Shown one piece after another: positions 42,422-53,100 of a stretch of 64,000 nucleotides of DNA. Numbering within the stretch: the stretch's first letter is position 1; each line of letters begins with the position of its first letter. The notes under the pieces are model-generated. The model saw only the letters and a list, made by a program, of their open reading frames with translations. It had not been told where the DNA came from and did no database searches. The stretch is taken from positions 1,302,001 to 1,366,000 of the forward strand of contig NC_006048.2 in NCBI RefSeq assembly GCF_000006445.2. Reading direction: 5' to 3'. The position numbers and the translations under genes are program-made. Source of the stretch: Debaryomyces hansenii CBS767 (Eukaryota > Ascomycota > Pichiomycetes > Serinales > Debaryomycetaceae).

Positions 42422-44501
42422 ATGAGTGGCAGTATATTTAGTTCTGGAGATCCATGGGAAAATGGGTGGGCATCTAATGATAATGCTAATATAAGGTCAT
42501 CTACCATTCCTGGTTTTGAATCAGGCAGTACATATTTAACATCATCACAATTACTCAAGCATGATGATACAAGAGATGCAAACGATTTGGGTGAAATTCC
42601 GGTATCGTATAAGAAGGTTTATTCTGCATTGTCAGAAGATATATCTACAGTCACTGATTTGGAAAGATCGGTGTTTAATAAGTTGGTGGACGCTGGTTAT
42701 TTAACAAGTTATCAAAGTTCGAAGATCTTAGATACATTGTATGATCATGCCATATTACCACCATCTGAAATTGCCAATTTTGGACGAATTTTGGGTCTCA
42801 TTGCATTAGAATTGGATGCAGCAGGAACGGGGGAATATGTGACATTACAAATGAGACTCAATAATTTGCCTGATTTATCTGACAAAGTAGTTCATTTACT
42901 TATAAATAATGACGACAAATCGGAGACTAAAGATATTGTGGATCCATTGAGTGCCCAATTGGCAAACTCCGGTTTGCCTGAAAATGATAGGAATGAATGG
43001 CATGCGGATGCGTCAGAGCATAAGAGAGGTGGCCAAGCAAGTATTTTGTCAGACCCTATACTTACTGACCATACGTCTGTACAGCAAAGTCATCTTGATG
43101 GAGGTGGAGAACAACAACCTGCAGATCATTCGCATATTGCCAAATACATCAATAATATAAGAGATACCTTTACTCCGTTAGTTGATTCTAAAGAAACCAT
43201 CAAGATAAAGGAAGTACCTGAAAAGGAAGGGTTAGTTTTCAAGCACACAAATTATATCATTTCCCATGACTTAAACTTGGGCATGCATGGACCAGCAGGA
43301 ACAAAGAAAGTTATCAGAAGATATTCTGACTTTGTATGGTATGTAACACAATTTCAACTATTATTTGACACACTATACTAACTTAATTAGGTTATTGGAG
43401 TACTTATTGAAAAAATACCCTTTTAGGGTGATTCCTGGTTTACCTCCTAAGAAATTTTCTGGTATGTAATTTTAATTTCTTATACGTTTCATTGACTCAT
43501 TTACTAATCATTTACAATTAGTAGGATCTTCCCCAGATTCTCAATTTTTACAACGACGTCGTCGGGGTCTTTTCAGGTTCTTAAATCAAATAGTTAAGCA
43601 TCCTGTATTAAGACAAGATGCATTAGTCGTGACGTTTTTAAGTGTTCCGACTGATTTAACTACGTGGAAGAAACAAGCGAAAATTGACTATTCTTTGGAA
43701 TTTAAAGGACGTAAGATCCTGACCGAGTTTATCAATTCTATTTGGCCAACTATAGGAGAAGAATTCCTTAATAATTGGAAAAATGCAGAGAATAATATTA
43801 CTAAATTAATTGAATTATGGACCAAGATTGTCATGTTGGTTGAAAGATATGAAAAGAGACAACAGCAAGTTGCGTATGATAATGGAAAATTCGTAGAAAT
43901 GATAAAGGGATTTCTGCTCTTAAATGGCTCGCTCTATCCTCATTCAGAAGAACATGGTACGATAATTGGCAACAATAATAAAGATGATATGAATTCTATT
44001 AATGACTCCTTGGATCGTGTGTCGGGGTTTTTTAATAAATCTAGTCAAGTACTTATAGATGAGAGTTATGCCATAAATACATCAGTGTTGGAAAAGTTCA
44101 AAAACTATCTTGACTATTTATATTCATTACAAGAATTGTTTGAAAGATCCAGAAAATTACTGGCTAATAATATAGCACAATTGCAAATCAGAATTCATGA
44201 TAATGAGCAAAAATACAACAAATTAAGCAGCGATAATGCTGACATAAAAGGAAGTGACCTAGCTAAATTAAGACAGGTTATAATTAACGATAAGCAAGAA
44301 ATATTCCAGCAATTGAATAAGGACTGGCTAATCAAAGATTGTGTCTTGGATGAATTTTTGATGTTTCAAGAAACGCAATACTTAATCAGTGAGATGTGGG
44401 TTGAATGGTGCAAAGGAAGATATAAGTTCCAAGATAAAATATTCGAATTGCATGATAACTTGAATAATGAAGTTGTCAATGACATGCCTCTCTCCAGATA
44501 G
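42422..44501 (+). CDS. MVP1: Sorting nexin Mvp1, two introns (join 42422..43338, 43391..43461, 43522..44501)
   Basis: The spliced protein has 655 residues. The N-terminal half contains an EH-like helical region (about 65-150) and a polar linker. The PX domain (about 265-385) is split by both introns: exon 1 supplies IRRYSDFVW, exon 2 LLEYLLKKYPFRVIPGLPPKK, and exon 3 begins with the rest of PX, including the RRRRGLFRFL helix. A BAR-type helical domain fills the C-terminus. Mvp1 is the Snx8-like sorting nexin that makes endosomal recycling tubules and works with Vps1. It is longer than the 511-residue S. cerevisiae protein because of linkers. It converges on YAE1. Confidence 0.92.
43339..43390 (+). 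other. MVP1 intron 1
   Basis: The 52-nt intron has a GTATGT donor, a perfect TACTAAC branch point at 43376-43382 only 8 nt from the TTAG acceptor, and phase 2. Splicing makes the conserved PX tryptophan codon. Confidence 0.92.
43462..43521 (+). other. MVP1 intron 2 with tandem acceptor
   Basis: The 60-nt intron has a GTATGT donor and TACTAAT branch point (43502-43508). Two acceptors three bases apart (AG at 43520-43521 and 43523-43524) are both in frame; the first is used here. Confidence 0.85.
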
Positions 44502-44573
44502 CATTGTATAATACGTAATTGTCATTTCCAATGTTTCCCATAATATATCATTGTATGAAATTTCACGACAGTT

Positions 44574-45035
44574 TTACTTATTCTCTAAATTCTGTACCAC
44601 ATTTTGCCATTTGGCTATCACTTCATGATCATTAGTGCTTCGTAATTCCAAATCTTCATCGAAATATCTCTTGTGCAACACTTGTGAGATATTAAGTTCC
44701 GATTTAGCCTGATCGAATAACTCTTGATCATCATAAGAAATCAATGATCCCAATATGTTACCCACGATAATTCCTAGTTCTGCACCTTTGGGAAACAGAT
44801 CGTCAAACCCATCTTGAAGACTCGACTCTTTAGCACTAGTTATTCCATCTAAATATCCTTGTTTCGAATGCATTCTTTTAATATCTGCTGTGGAATTATC
44901 TAGCTCTTCTATGTCATCATCACCCCAAATATCATCAATGTCATTACTTTCGTTTTTAGTCATTTCTGTTTTATCAGCAACTCCTGAATCTACCTTACTA
45001 GTACAGGAACAGTCTCCATTACATTTAGAAGACAT
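44574..45035 (-). CDS. YAE1: Yae1, Fe-S adaptor for Rli1 maturation
   Basis: The 153-residue protein has an acidic N-terminus with an IWGDDD element followed by the deca-GX3 region (about 56-100), where glycines recur every four residues (G60, G64, then G84, G88, G92, G96). Yae1 with Lto1 recruits the ABC protein Rli1 to the cytosolic iron-sulphur assembly targeting complex; Rli1 acts in ribosome recycling and export. The Cys-rich N-terminus (CNGDCSC) is notable but not known to matter. It is divergent from WHI2; in S. cerevisiae its neighbour is RFC2, which is the next gene but one here. Confidence 0.9.
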   Translation of the reverse strand: MSSKCNGDCSCTSKVDSGVADKTEMTKNESNDIDDIWGDDDIEELDNSTADIKRMHSKQGYLDGITSAKESSLQDGFDDLFPKGAELGIIVGNILGSLISYDDQELFDQAKSELNISQVLHKRYFDEDLELRSTNDHEVIAKWQNVVQNLENK

Positions 45036-45345
45036 TCTACCTCTATTTGTTTCCGTAGACGACTATATTGCAATTATTTAGGCCCTTAATATGGTATATT
45101 TATTTAAATGTCGCATGTCGTCCAATAAATTTTTCAAGTACACAAACGGTTTGTTAGTCATTTCGTTTAGCAAACATATACTATATTCATCAGTATAAAC
45201 GAAGTACGATAAACCATCATTAATTATTAATATTTTAACTAGTATAAGGTGCTGGTAACCTGGAAAACGACATTTATTTTGAATTATTATAATTCTTATT
45301 TTAAACAATCCTTAATCATTACAAACATTACCAATAGGAAATACC
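45036..45345. promoter_or_regulatory. Divergent YAE1/WHI2 intergenic region
   Basis: This is 310 bp of AT-rich sequence with no gene and no motif I would name. Confidence 0.45.
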
Positions 45346-46401
45346 ATGACAGAGAATATAATTACACAGGTGTCCCAAGAATCGTACGCACCGGCTCCTC
45401 AGCAAGCATACGAGGAGGGGGATAACATAGATTACGATTCTACAATACATTTGAACATTAGAGGTATGAATTTCACGATAACCAGAGATGAGTTAATGAG
45501 CTTACCGGAGAGCATATTATTATGTTTATTCCCAAATGGTGTATTTTTGGATGAAAATGGGCAAGTTATTACCAACTTGACGGAGGAAGATATCGTGTAT
45601 GTTAATTTTGAACCAGAATGCTTTCAATATATTATCGACACATTTGGCCTGGCTCAACGTGATTTACAAGAAATGCCGGCTGAGTCGCCCCAAGTTAGTG
45701 GTTACGGACGTTTTTCTCAGCAGGAAACAGGTGCCAGTGTGTTACAAAGTAAGCCGGCTATTATTGTCTTGAGAGAGGATTTGGACTACTATGTTATCCC
45801 ACCAATCCTGGGCCTTAACGCAGAGCAAATAAGATATATCAAATTGCAAGTCTCGGAAGGCTTGACGAAGAATAAAATGATATTCAGCGGTTTAGGCTAC
45901 GACCCCTCGCTCTCTCCTTCAGTCGAGCAAAGATTGGGGCCTGCAGAACAGCATTTGTTCGACATGTTATGTTCCAGCGGATTTGAACCAACTGGAAAAT
46001 GGGGCAGCAGATCTCCGGAACCTAGTAAATGTGTTATTCTGTCGTTGCTGTTGGTACGTTTGAGACCAGACGAACCGCAGACTCCTGACTCGCCATCGTT
46101 AGATCCAATACCATCTGAAACGTCGCTTACATCGAGAAAGTCGAGATCTCGAATCGCAAATTTAGCTTCCAGCGCATCGAGGGCTGCTTCTAGGTCATTA
46201 TCTAAGAATAGAAAAAGTGTGAATTCCAACCAAACCAAGCTTTTATTGTTCTGGAGGAAACCAGCTAGAAAGTGCTGGTGGTCAAATCAAACTATAGACA
46301 TTGATGTGTCAAGCATATTGCCTAACCAAAAGATAATGACCGTTAAAGTACATGTTAGAAGAGTCTGGACTTTGGAATTATCTGTTATTGGTGTTCAATA
46401 A
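45346..46401 (+). CDS. WHI2: BTB/POZ-like stress regulator Whi2
   Basis: The 351-residue protein has an N-terminal BTB/KCTD-like fold (about 30-115) with DELMSLPESILLCLFPNGVFLDENGQV in the family pattern, a LGPAEQHLFDMLCSSGF segment, a Ser-rich linker (about 245-295), and the C-terminal LLLFWRKPARKCWW and RRVWTLELSVIGVQ blocks. These blocks identify Whi2, which with phosphatases Psr1/Psr2 controls the general stress response and restrains TORC1 at low amino acids. It is shorter than the S. cerevisiae protein (486), mainly through shorter linkers. Confidence 0.88.
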   Translation: MTENIITQVSQESYAPAPQQAYEEGDNIDYDSTIHLNIRGMNFTITRDELMSLPESILLCLFPNGVFLDENGQVITNLTEEDIVYVNFEPECFQYIIDTFGLAQRDLQEMPAESPQVSGYGRFSQQETGASVLQSKPAIIVLREDLDYYVIPPILGLNAEQIRYIKLQVSEGLTKNKMIFSGLGYDPSLSPSVEQRLGPAEQHLFDMLCSSGFEPTGKWGSRSPEPSKCVILSLLLVRLRPDEPQTPDSPSLDPIPSETSLTSRKSRSRIANLASSASRAASRSLSKNRKSVNSNQTKLLLFWRKPARKCWWSNQTIDIDVSSILPNQKIMTVKVHVRRVWTLELSVIGVQ

Positions 46402-46553
46402 TATATTTCCATCTTTTTGAGTTTATCATATATATATCTATATACCATATGTCATCATTTCAGCTCTGCATTGATCGCTATCTATAATATTAATAATACA
46501 TAATTCTATAACTAATTCTTTTCAGTATCAATGAATTTTACGTGTATACGTTT

Positions 46554-46559
46554 ACGCGT
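46554..46559. promoter_or_regulatory. MluI cell-cycle box (ACGCGT)
   Basis: An exact palindromic ACGCGT lies 73 bp upstream of the RFC2 ATG. MBF-type factors use this site to drive replication genes at G1/S. Confidence 0.6.
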
Positions 46560-46631
46560 TAAAAGTAATTTTGAAATAAAATCAGCTTGTTAGGCATATT
46601 AATATACAATTTAATCTACTGTATAGCAAGA

Positions 46632-47738
46632 ATGGCATCTATATTAATGGGCAAGGCCCAGAGAGCTGAAATGTACGAGCAAGAAAGATTGCATCATACT
46701 CCGTGGGTTGAAAAGTATCGTCCGAAAAATTTAGATGATGTTGCATCGCAGGACCATGCTGTTAAGATTTTGAAAAAGACACTTGAATCCGCCAATTTAC
46801 CACATATGTTGTTCTATGGTCCGCCAGGTACAGGTAAGACATCTACTATATTGGCTCTTGCTAAACAATTGTATGGACCTCATTTGTATAAATCGAGAGT
46901 GTTGGAATTGAATGCGTCTGATGAAAGAGGTATTTCAATTGTAAGACAAAAAATAAAGAACTTTGCTAGATTGACGATATCCAATCCTTCCAAGGAAGAT
47001 TTAGAGAACTACCCATGTCCTCCTTATAAAATTATTATTTTAGATGAAGCTGATTCCATGACGAATGACGCACAATCAGCATTAAGAAGAACCATGGAAA
47101 ATTATTCTGGTGTGACTAGATTCTGTCTTATTTGTAACTATATTACACGTATAATCGATCCCCTTGCATCCAGATGCTCTAAATTTAGATTTAGATTGTT
47201 GAACAATAGCAATGCCTTGAATCGATTAAAATATATAGTGGGTCAGGAAGAAATTGCTTTGGATAACGAAGATGTCCTTGAAGAAGTATTAAATATCTCT
47301 AATGGTGACTTGAGAAAAGCCATCACATACTTACAATCTGCAGCTAGACTACACGCGTCATTTAATAATAGAATTGATGCGAATGGTGACATCGAAATGG
47401 TCGATGCTGATACCAAAAGTAAAATTACGCAAGATTCTGTACAAGAAATCGCCGGCGTCTTGCCAGAAGCTTCATTAGATCAAATTATAAGTGCCATTGA
47501 GTCTTTGGATACAAGGACTATATTGCAGAAAATTGAGGAGATAGTGTTACAAGGCTGGAGCGCTCAGCAGGTCGTAGATCAGTTACATGACAAATTCATA
47601 TTGAACGATTCGTTGGAGTCATCCACTAAAAATAAAATTGCAAAGATATTATTTGAGACTGACAGGAAATTGAATAATGGCACAGATGAACATATTCAAT
47701 TATTGAACTTATGCTTACAGATTAAAAAAGTCCTATAA
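46632..47738 (+). CDS. RFC2: Replication factor C small subunit Rfc2
   Basis: The 368-residue clamp-loader subunit starts at the ATG at 46632; a 15-codon upstream extension has only a TTG and would run through the leader. It has Walker A GPPGTGKT (63-70), the DEAD Walker B (138-141), sensor residues near NYITRI, and the arginine-finger SRC motif (180-182) followed by the clamp-loader collar domain. LENYPCPPYKIIILDEADSM separates Rfc2 from Rfc3-5. RFC loads PCNA at primer ends and takes part in checkpoint clamp loading. I find no in-frame CTG codon. The MCB upstream fits G1/S expression. Confidence 0.94.
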   Translation: MASILMGKAQRAEMYEQERLHHTPWVEKYRPKNLDDVASQDHAVKILKKTLESANLPHMLFYGPPGTGKTSTILALAKQLYGPHLYKSRVLELNASDERGISIVRQKIKNFARLTISNPSKEDLENYPCPPYKIIILDEADSMTNDAQSALRRTMENYSGVTRFCLICNYITRIIDPLASRCSKFRFRLLNNSNALNRLKYIVGQEEIALDNEDVLEEVLNISNGDLRKAITYLQSAARLHASFNNRIDANGDIEMVDADTKSKITQDSVQEIAGVLPEASLDQIISAIESLDTRTILQKIEEIVLQGWSAQQVVDQLHDKFILNDSLESSTKNKIAKILFETDRKLNNGTDEHIQLLNLCLQIKKVL

Positions 47739-47821
47739 TTACACTTATATTATATAGCAGAATACTAAATATTGATATTTATGCGTACTGTAGAATAAAA
47801 GTGCAACAGCTTTATTTTAGC

Positions 47822-49717
47822 TCACCGGCGTGGAGAAGGCTGATTTCTTTGATCAAACCCACTTGATTGTTGTAATGGTGGCATGCCCATTCCTGGTGGT
47901 GGAGGTGGCATTCCTGGTGGGAATCCCATGTAAGGATGATTTCCAGGAGGTGGTGGCATTGGACCATTACGGCCATTGGCAAACTGAGATGGCATTGGCA
48001 TACCTGGCGGAGGCATAAAACCTGGTGGAAACATCTTAGGTGGAGGGCCCATATTTGGAGGATACTGAAGATGAGGAGGTGGTTGGTTATGTCCATTAGC
48101 GCCAGTTGGTGGAGCACCTAATGGACGTGAATCATTAGGTCCATTGACTCCAGGTGGAACATTTGGTCCACCATGAAATTGTCTCATCCATGGAGGCATT
48201 TGTTGAGGAGGAATTTGCTGTTGATTCATTTGTTGACCTGGTGGTAAGTTCATGTTTTGTTGTTTTGGCCCAGGGATTTGTTGCAGTTGCATCTGGGGTT
48301 GAACATTCGAAGTTAATGGAGATTGCTTAACATCAGGGGAAGCAACTCTAGCTTTTGGCTGCCCGTGAGTACTACTTGCAAATAAAGCAGGGCTTGACGT
48401 GTTACTTCCATCAGGACCTTCTCTTTTATTTAATAAGGACATGAAAAAAGTGTCATCGTTAAGTGGTTGACCTGGGATAGGTTTCTTGGCCTCTTGCAAA
48501 ATTTCCTTTTGTGGGGATATTGGTTGAGGTAAAGTTTGTGGTAAAGGTTGAGGTAAAGTTTGAGGTAAAGGTTGTGGTAAAGGTTGGGGTAAAGACTGTG
48601 GTGAAGGTTTATTAGCTTCGTTTGGGTTATTCATCATAGATAAAAATCTTGAATATCCCTGATCACCCTTTCCAGGTAATGCGTGTGATTGACTTCTACC
48701 CTGGGTTTGATGCTGAGCTGGCAAATTTTGCGATTGGCCATGATCTGGTCTGGTCAATTGCGGTTGGTTTTCTGACGACGGAGTATTGAAAAAAGATGAA
48801 AATCTAGAACTCTTAGCAGAGGGCTCTGAATTTGCAACAGTAGGCGTAGACACTCCAGAACTTGGAGCTTTCAAGGACGAAGCGTTAGAATCGACGGACT
48901 GTCTTTTTGGCTTGACAAACGAAAAGAAATAGTCTACCTCATTGCCACTTTTTTCTGCATTTAAATCAGTATTATCTTCCACAATTTCACCATTTCTACG
49001 ACGCTCCTCAGATCTCATGTTACTCTTCCACCTTTCAAAGTCCTCGACTGTCTGACCCATGTTAAGGTTTAATTCGTTATTTAAGTCAGCACTTTCCCAC
49101 TCTGGCTCTATTTCTTCTGTAGGTTCTCCTAATAACTGAGATATTTTGTCTTCGGATAATGAATCTAAATCACCAGTCTTTAAGAATCCTGGTTTACGTT
49201 CCCAGTTAGAAGCAGAATCTTGGCGCTTTTTATTGGAAGCATTTTTATTTTTATTATTGTTATTGTTATTGCCATGCTTCGAGTTGTGACCAAAGTCTTT
49301 GGCTCCGCTCGACGTATTTTGCGACTTAGACTTGGCTCTCCAGAAGCTTTTGTCCGGTAATTCGTTCGTTTCTTTATAATCCTTAACAAAAGCCAGGTTT
49401 CTTAACTCGAATAAAAATTCAATTGTATATACACGCTCAAGGCTTTTCTTTGACAATTTAGATATGGTGGGCATTGTGGTGTTTGGGCTATTGCTGCGTG
49501 ATCTTGGTTCAAATTCTGGAGTCGACTCTTCAGCAGCTTTAGCAATGGCTGAGTCTAACAATTTGGATAATGCGCTTCCGGGCTCAACTGACCCACTAGA
49601 TGCTGCTTGGCTCGATACATGCGATGACTTCTCGTTGTTTGATCCATCTTCTTTAAACACTTGTATTATGGATGGGTCGCCCAATAATGGATTTGAAGTT
49701 GTTTGGTCGGATGACAT
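47822..49717 (-). CDS. EAP1: eIF4E-binding protein, Eap1/4E-T-like
   Basis: The 631-residue protein is mostly low complexity. Its clearest feature is a consensus eIF4E-binding motif YxxxxL-hydrophobic at 97-103 (Y97, L102, F103), within YTIEFLFELR. Later come a polyasparagine run, Trp/Glu-rich segments, the RFSSFF element, tandem PQxL tetrapeptides, and a Pro/Gly/Met-rich C-terminus. This fits yeast Eap1, which competes with eIF4G for eIF4E and promotes mRNA decapping. The name here does not refer to the C. albicans adhesin also called EAP1. Length matches S. cerevisiae Eap1 (632); EAP1 and LOS1 are neighbours there and both are in this window. Confidence 0.7.
   Translation of the reverse strand: MSSDQTTSNPLLGDPSIIQVFKEDGSNNEKSSHVSSQAASSGSVEPGSALSKLLDSAIAKAAEESTPEFEPRSRSNSPNTTMPTISKLSKKSLERVYTIEFLFELRNLAFVKDYKETNELPDKSFWRAKSKSQNTSSGAKDFGHNSKHGNNNNNNKNKNASNKKRQDSASNWERKPGFLKTGDLDSLSEDKISQLLGEPTEEIEPEWESADLNNELNLNMGQTVEDFERWKSNMRSEERRRNGEIVEDNTDLNAEKSGNEVDYFFSFVKPKRQSVDSNASSLKAPSSGVSTPTVANSEPSAKSSRFSSFFNTPSSENQPQLTRPDHGQSQNLPAQHQTQGRSQSHALPGKGDQGYSRFLSMMNNPNEANKPSPQSLPQPLPQPLPQTLPQPLPQTLPQPISPQKEILQEAKKPIPGQPLNDDTFFMSLLNKREGPDGSNTSSPALFASSTHGQPKARVASPDVKQSPLTSNVQPQMQLQQIPGPKQQNMNLPPGQQMNQQQIPPQQMPPWMRQFHGGPNVPPGVNGPNDSRPLGAPPTGANGHNQPPPHLQYPPNMGPPPKMFPPGFMPPPGMPMPSQFANGRNGPMPPPPGNHPYMGFPPGMPPPPPGMGMPPLQQSSGFDQRNQPSPRR
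48528..48599 (-). repeat. EAP1: 12-bp minisatellite, six units, inside the EAP1-like gene
   Basis: Six tandem 12-bp units of the form GGTAAAGNTTGN (plus-strand sense) run without gaps. In the gene they encode PQPL/PQTL-type tetrapeptides. Unit length is a multiple of three, so copy changes would keep the frame. Confidence 0.9.
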
Positions 49718-50167
49718 ATTACAAAAATATTATGCACTTATACTTGGGACAATTGCAATCTCTGAATGATATGAATAAACGATTTGAATATATTTCTTAT
49801 CGATTTTCCCTTTGAAATTAACTTCTTTTGTCCTATATGATGTGATATAAAATTCTTTATTCTCTATTCGCCTTATAGGATACAGCTAACGTCCGGATAA
49901 ATAATTTAAACAAGTTATAAACCTTTAAACAGGTTAATGAATCTCTTCTGTACAATTGAGTGACAATATGTATTGATCTATTGTTACAAACTATGATGAA
50001 TAGAACTTCGAACTAGCTAATTACTAGGATAATCTAAGGATCGTTTAAGTTCACCGACCAAAAATTTTAGTGTGCGGGTAAATATCATATTGAAGGCATA
50101 CAGTGTAGCATACAAATATATAAAAGCTACTTAGGATAAAATACGAGACATGAAGGAAGTATAGTAT
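49718..50167. promoter_or_regulatory. PPS1 3' end and EAP1-like gene promoter
   Basis: This is 450 bp of non-coding AT-rich sequence between two minus-strand genes. No tRNA, gene or strong motif was found. Confidence 0.45.
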
Positions 50168-53100
50168 TCACTTTACTAAATAAGGGAGATTTAAATTCAT
50201 TATTTCACGACACATAACAAACCAGTCTATTTCACGTAGGGTATCTTTTGTCTTTTGGTCATTGACATTGACATTGGAATCATTATTCTGTAATAGTTTT
50301 CTCTTTTCTTCTTCTTCCCACTTGAATAACTCATACATAAACCTTAAGTTGGGTTGAACTATGATATTCAAACGGCGGACTCTTACGTAAAGGTACGCTT
50401 TTGGTAAAGTAATATTTAACCTCTTCATAACCTCGGCAATCACTACGGTGGCCGATCTGGAAACACCAACACGACAATGGACCAAGATTTTAGTTTCTCC
50501 GTTTGACTTTTTGTACTCATTATCGATATACTTGAGGATACTGGGTAAGGAAACAGATAACTCATCGATTCCATCATCTTGTAAATTATTAACCTTCAAT
50601 ACGGTGTCGACACAACAAGCGTTGGACTTGGAATTCGAAGGAGTTATATTATACACTTCAATATTGCCACCATCCAATTCATCAATAGAGACATTGTTAT
50701 TCTTTTGAAACTTATAGCCGTTAAGCCAGTATAATGGTTCGCCAACCGATATGACTTTCTTAATTCCCAATTTGGAAAGCAAAGGCAAACTGTTTGCATG
50801 CTTTAACGATCCCAAATATAAATATGGCAAGATTCGCGATGGTATTGAACCTTCGACATCCTTGACCCAATCTGTAGGGGAGCAGAATTCATCGTCCCAG
50901 TCAGAATCATCACTGGCCTCATCTGAACTAGAATCCGAGTCCGATTCATTCACGATATAACCTAGTTTTAAATTCTTAGCAATGGATTGGTTAGGTATCG
51001 AACTAGATATTTGGGGTAAAAATAATTCATTAAGCTCTTGGTTCGTTATAGTTTCTAATTCTCGCCAATTTATTGAGCTTCCCAACGATTGTGGAGAGAA
51101 TTTATTCAAAATAATTTGTAATTTCTTCAAGATTGTAACATCAGTATTAAAAATATAAAACGGCCGGCCGTAATCTAAGTGCAAATCAAGCATTGCTTGG
51201 TCTAGCTCAATGTTCTTTGAATACATTAAATAGCACAAGACTAATAATGACAGTTCTGTATACCCATCTGAGCAATAAATTAATGAGCTTAACACATCTC
51301 TATCGTATGATGTCGAAGATGAATATAAGTAAAGTAACTTACAAGTATTCACAATGGCCATCAAAGCCTCTTTGCGACAATCTCCAAGTCCTATTGACCC
51401 AGATGGTGGGAACTCCAATGTATGAAACTCTTGATCAGTTGAGTGATGAGTTGAAATAGTATATTTGAATAGTAACGAGGAAAGTGTTGGTAGATCTGGA
51501 AAAGAAGCGTCGTTATGACAGTGTATAAATAAACGCCAATTTGCCTTTGGATGTGGTAAATAGGTAAATATATCATTGGAGTTAGCAGTCTCCTTCGTAA
51601 TTATCGAATTATGAGGGTCACAATATAAATCTTTACCTTTATCTGTATCGAACTTAACTTCTAAATTCCCTGAATTTCTCAGTAAATGGATTAGCATTAT
51701 TTGATGGTCCCATATGTTACCAACCCAAACATTTTTATTTATCTTAGTAGCAGCCGACATTCTGGTGGTCTCGATTTTTTCCTTAATCTGATAATCATTA
51801 TCCCATATCGACAATGTATTAGATTTAAATGCATCCAATTTCAAATTTATCTGCGTCTTTTTGTTTGAGTCTAAAGATGATGCTAGGACAGAATTATTAG
51901 GTTTGAACGTAAATAATCCTTGGAATTTAGTATACTCGTTTTGGTTCAGTAATATGTTGTCTAAGAATTTTATGTCATCAGGAACAAAAACATTATATCT
52001 GGAGCTTTCTTGACCTTCACGGTAAGCACTATATATTTGCGTAAGCCATATGATACGAGCTATCGCACCACAACGACAACTAGAAGTACTGTGATTTTGA
52101 TGAAAGCAGTATACAACGAAATCAGAGCAAAGAGCCAGCTTGGCTACTTGAATATGGAAATTCCTCAAGGATACACCTGAATCTGGGTCCAAATCAAGAA
52201 AGAATGGGAGATGACCAATACTTATACAGTCGGCGAAAAAGATACTCAATAATTCATTTAGAGTTGGTGGATCCTCTCTTTCAAATATCTTGCTAACGAT
52301 CTTGTATATTAAGTCTGATACCTCTGCCTTCGAGACATCAATGGGTTGTAATATTTCATTGAGTTTAACCGTATTTTTAAGCAATGGCTGACCTGATAAA
52401 CTATCTGGCGAGGAGTTTACACACATCAAAAACCTTGCACTTATTGGCCTCGATTGATCAAAGTTATCCAATGAATAGCTAGTTCGCTGGGTGACAAAAT
52501 ATTGTCTTTGGGCAAAATTCTCCTTGTGGATTCCATGAAGCCAAGGAAACATGTCCTTGGTAGGCGGAAGCGGTCTATTGAAGTACCAATTGAATACATA
52601 TTGTAGCTGCCCGTATGTTATTGATTTCACCCGGATTCGTGTATTTATCTCCTTAAACGGCTGCACTACCTTCAAATCCTCCTTGTAAAACTTCGACCCA
52701 CTATCTAATGGAGAAATGTCTTCGTCTGTCTTAAACTGTTTTATGCATTCATGGTCCGACTCGACATTCAACTTGGTCGTCTTAGTCCCTATTAGTCCAT
52801 CGCACACTTCACAGTTCTCGTCCACAACACTACAATTATCGGAATCTATAACCTCATCCTGCCAATTAGCCCTCTGTATATTATTTCCCTTTGTATTAAG
52901 CGTCTGAAGCCTCGCCTTAAATCTATCTCTTTCATATAGAAGATCATTTGATGAAGACGACGATCGCTTACTCATTCGAGCCAATGCCGGCACTGGCATG
53001 CCTCCCGTCGGTCCTGTCCTCGTTTTATTATCACTTTTATTGCCTGATGTTTCTTTATTATTGTCTATTACAGCCATATCTGCATTATCTAACCGAATCG

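Noticed and set aside
43381..43628. Reading MVP1 as two genes (42422-43381 and 43629-44501)
   Set aside because: The PX domain continues through two canonical introns and the second frame lacks an ATG start.
46587..46631. N-terminal extension of RFC2
   Set aside because: It begins with TTG, has no ATG, and the ATG at 46632 gives a family-like start.
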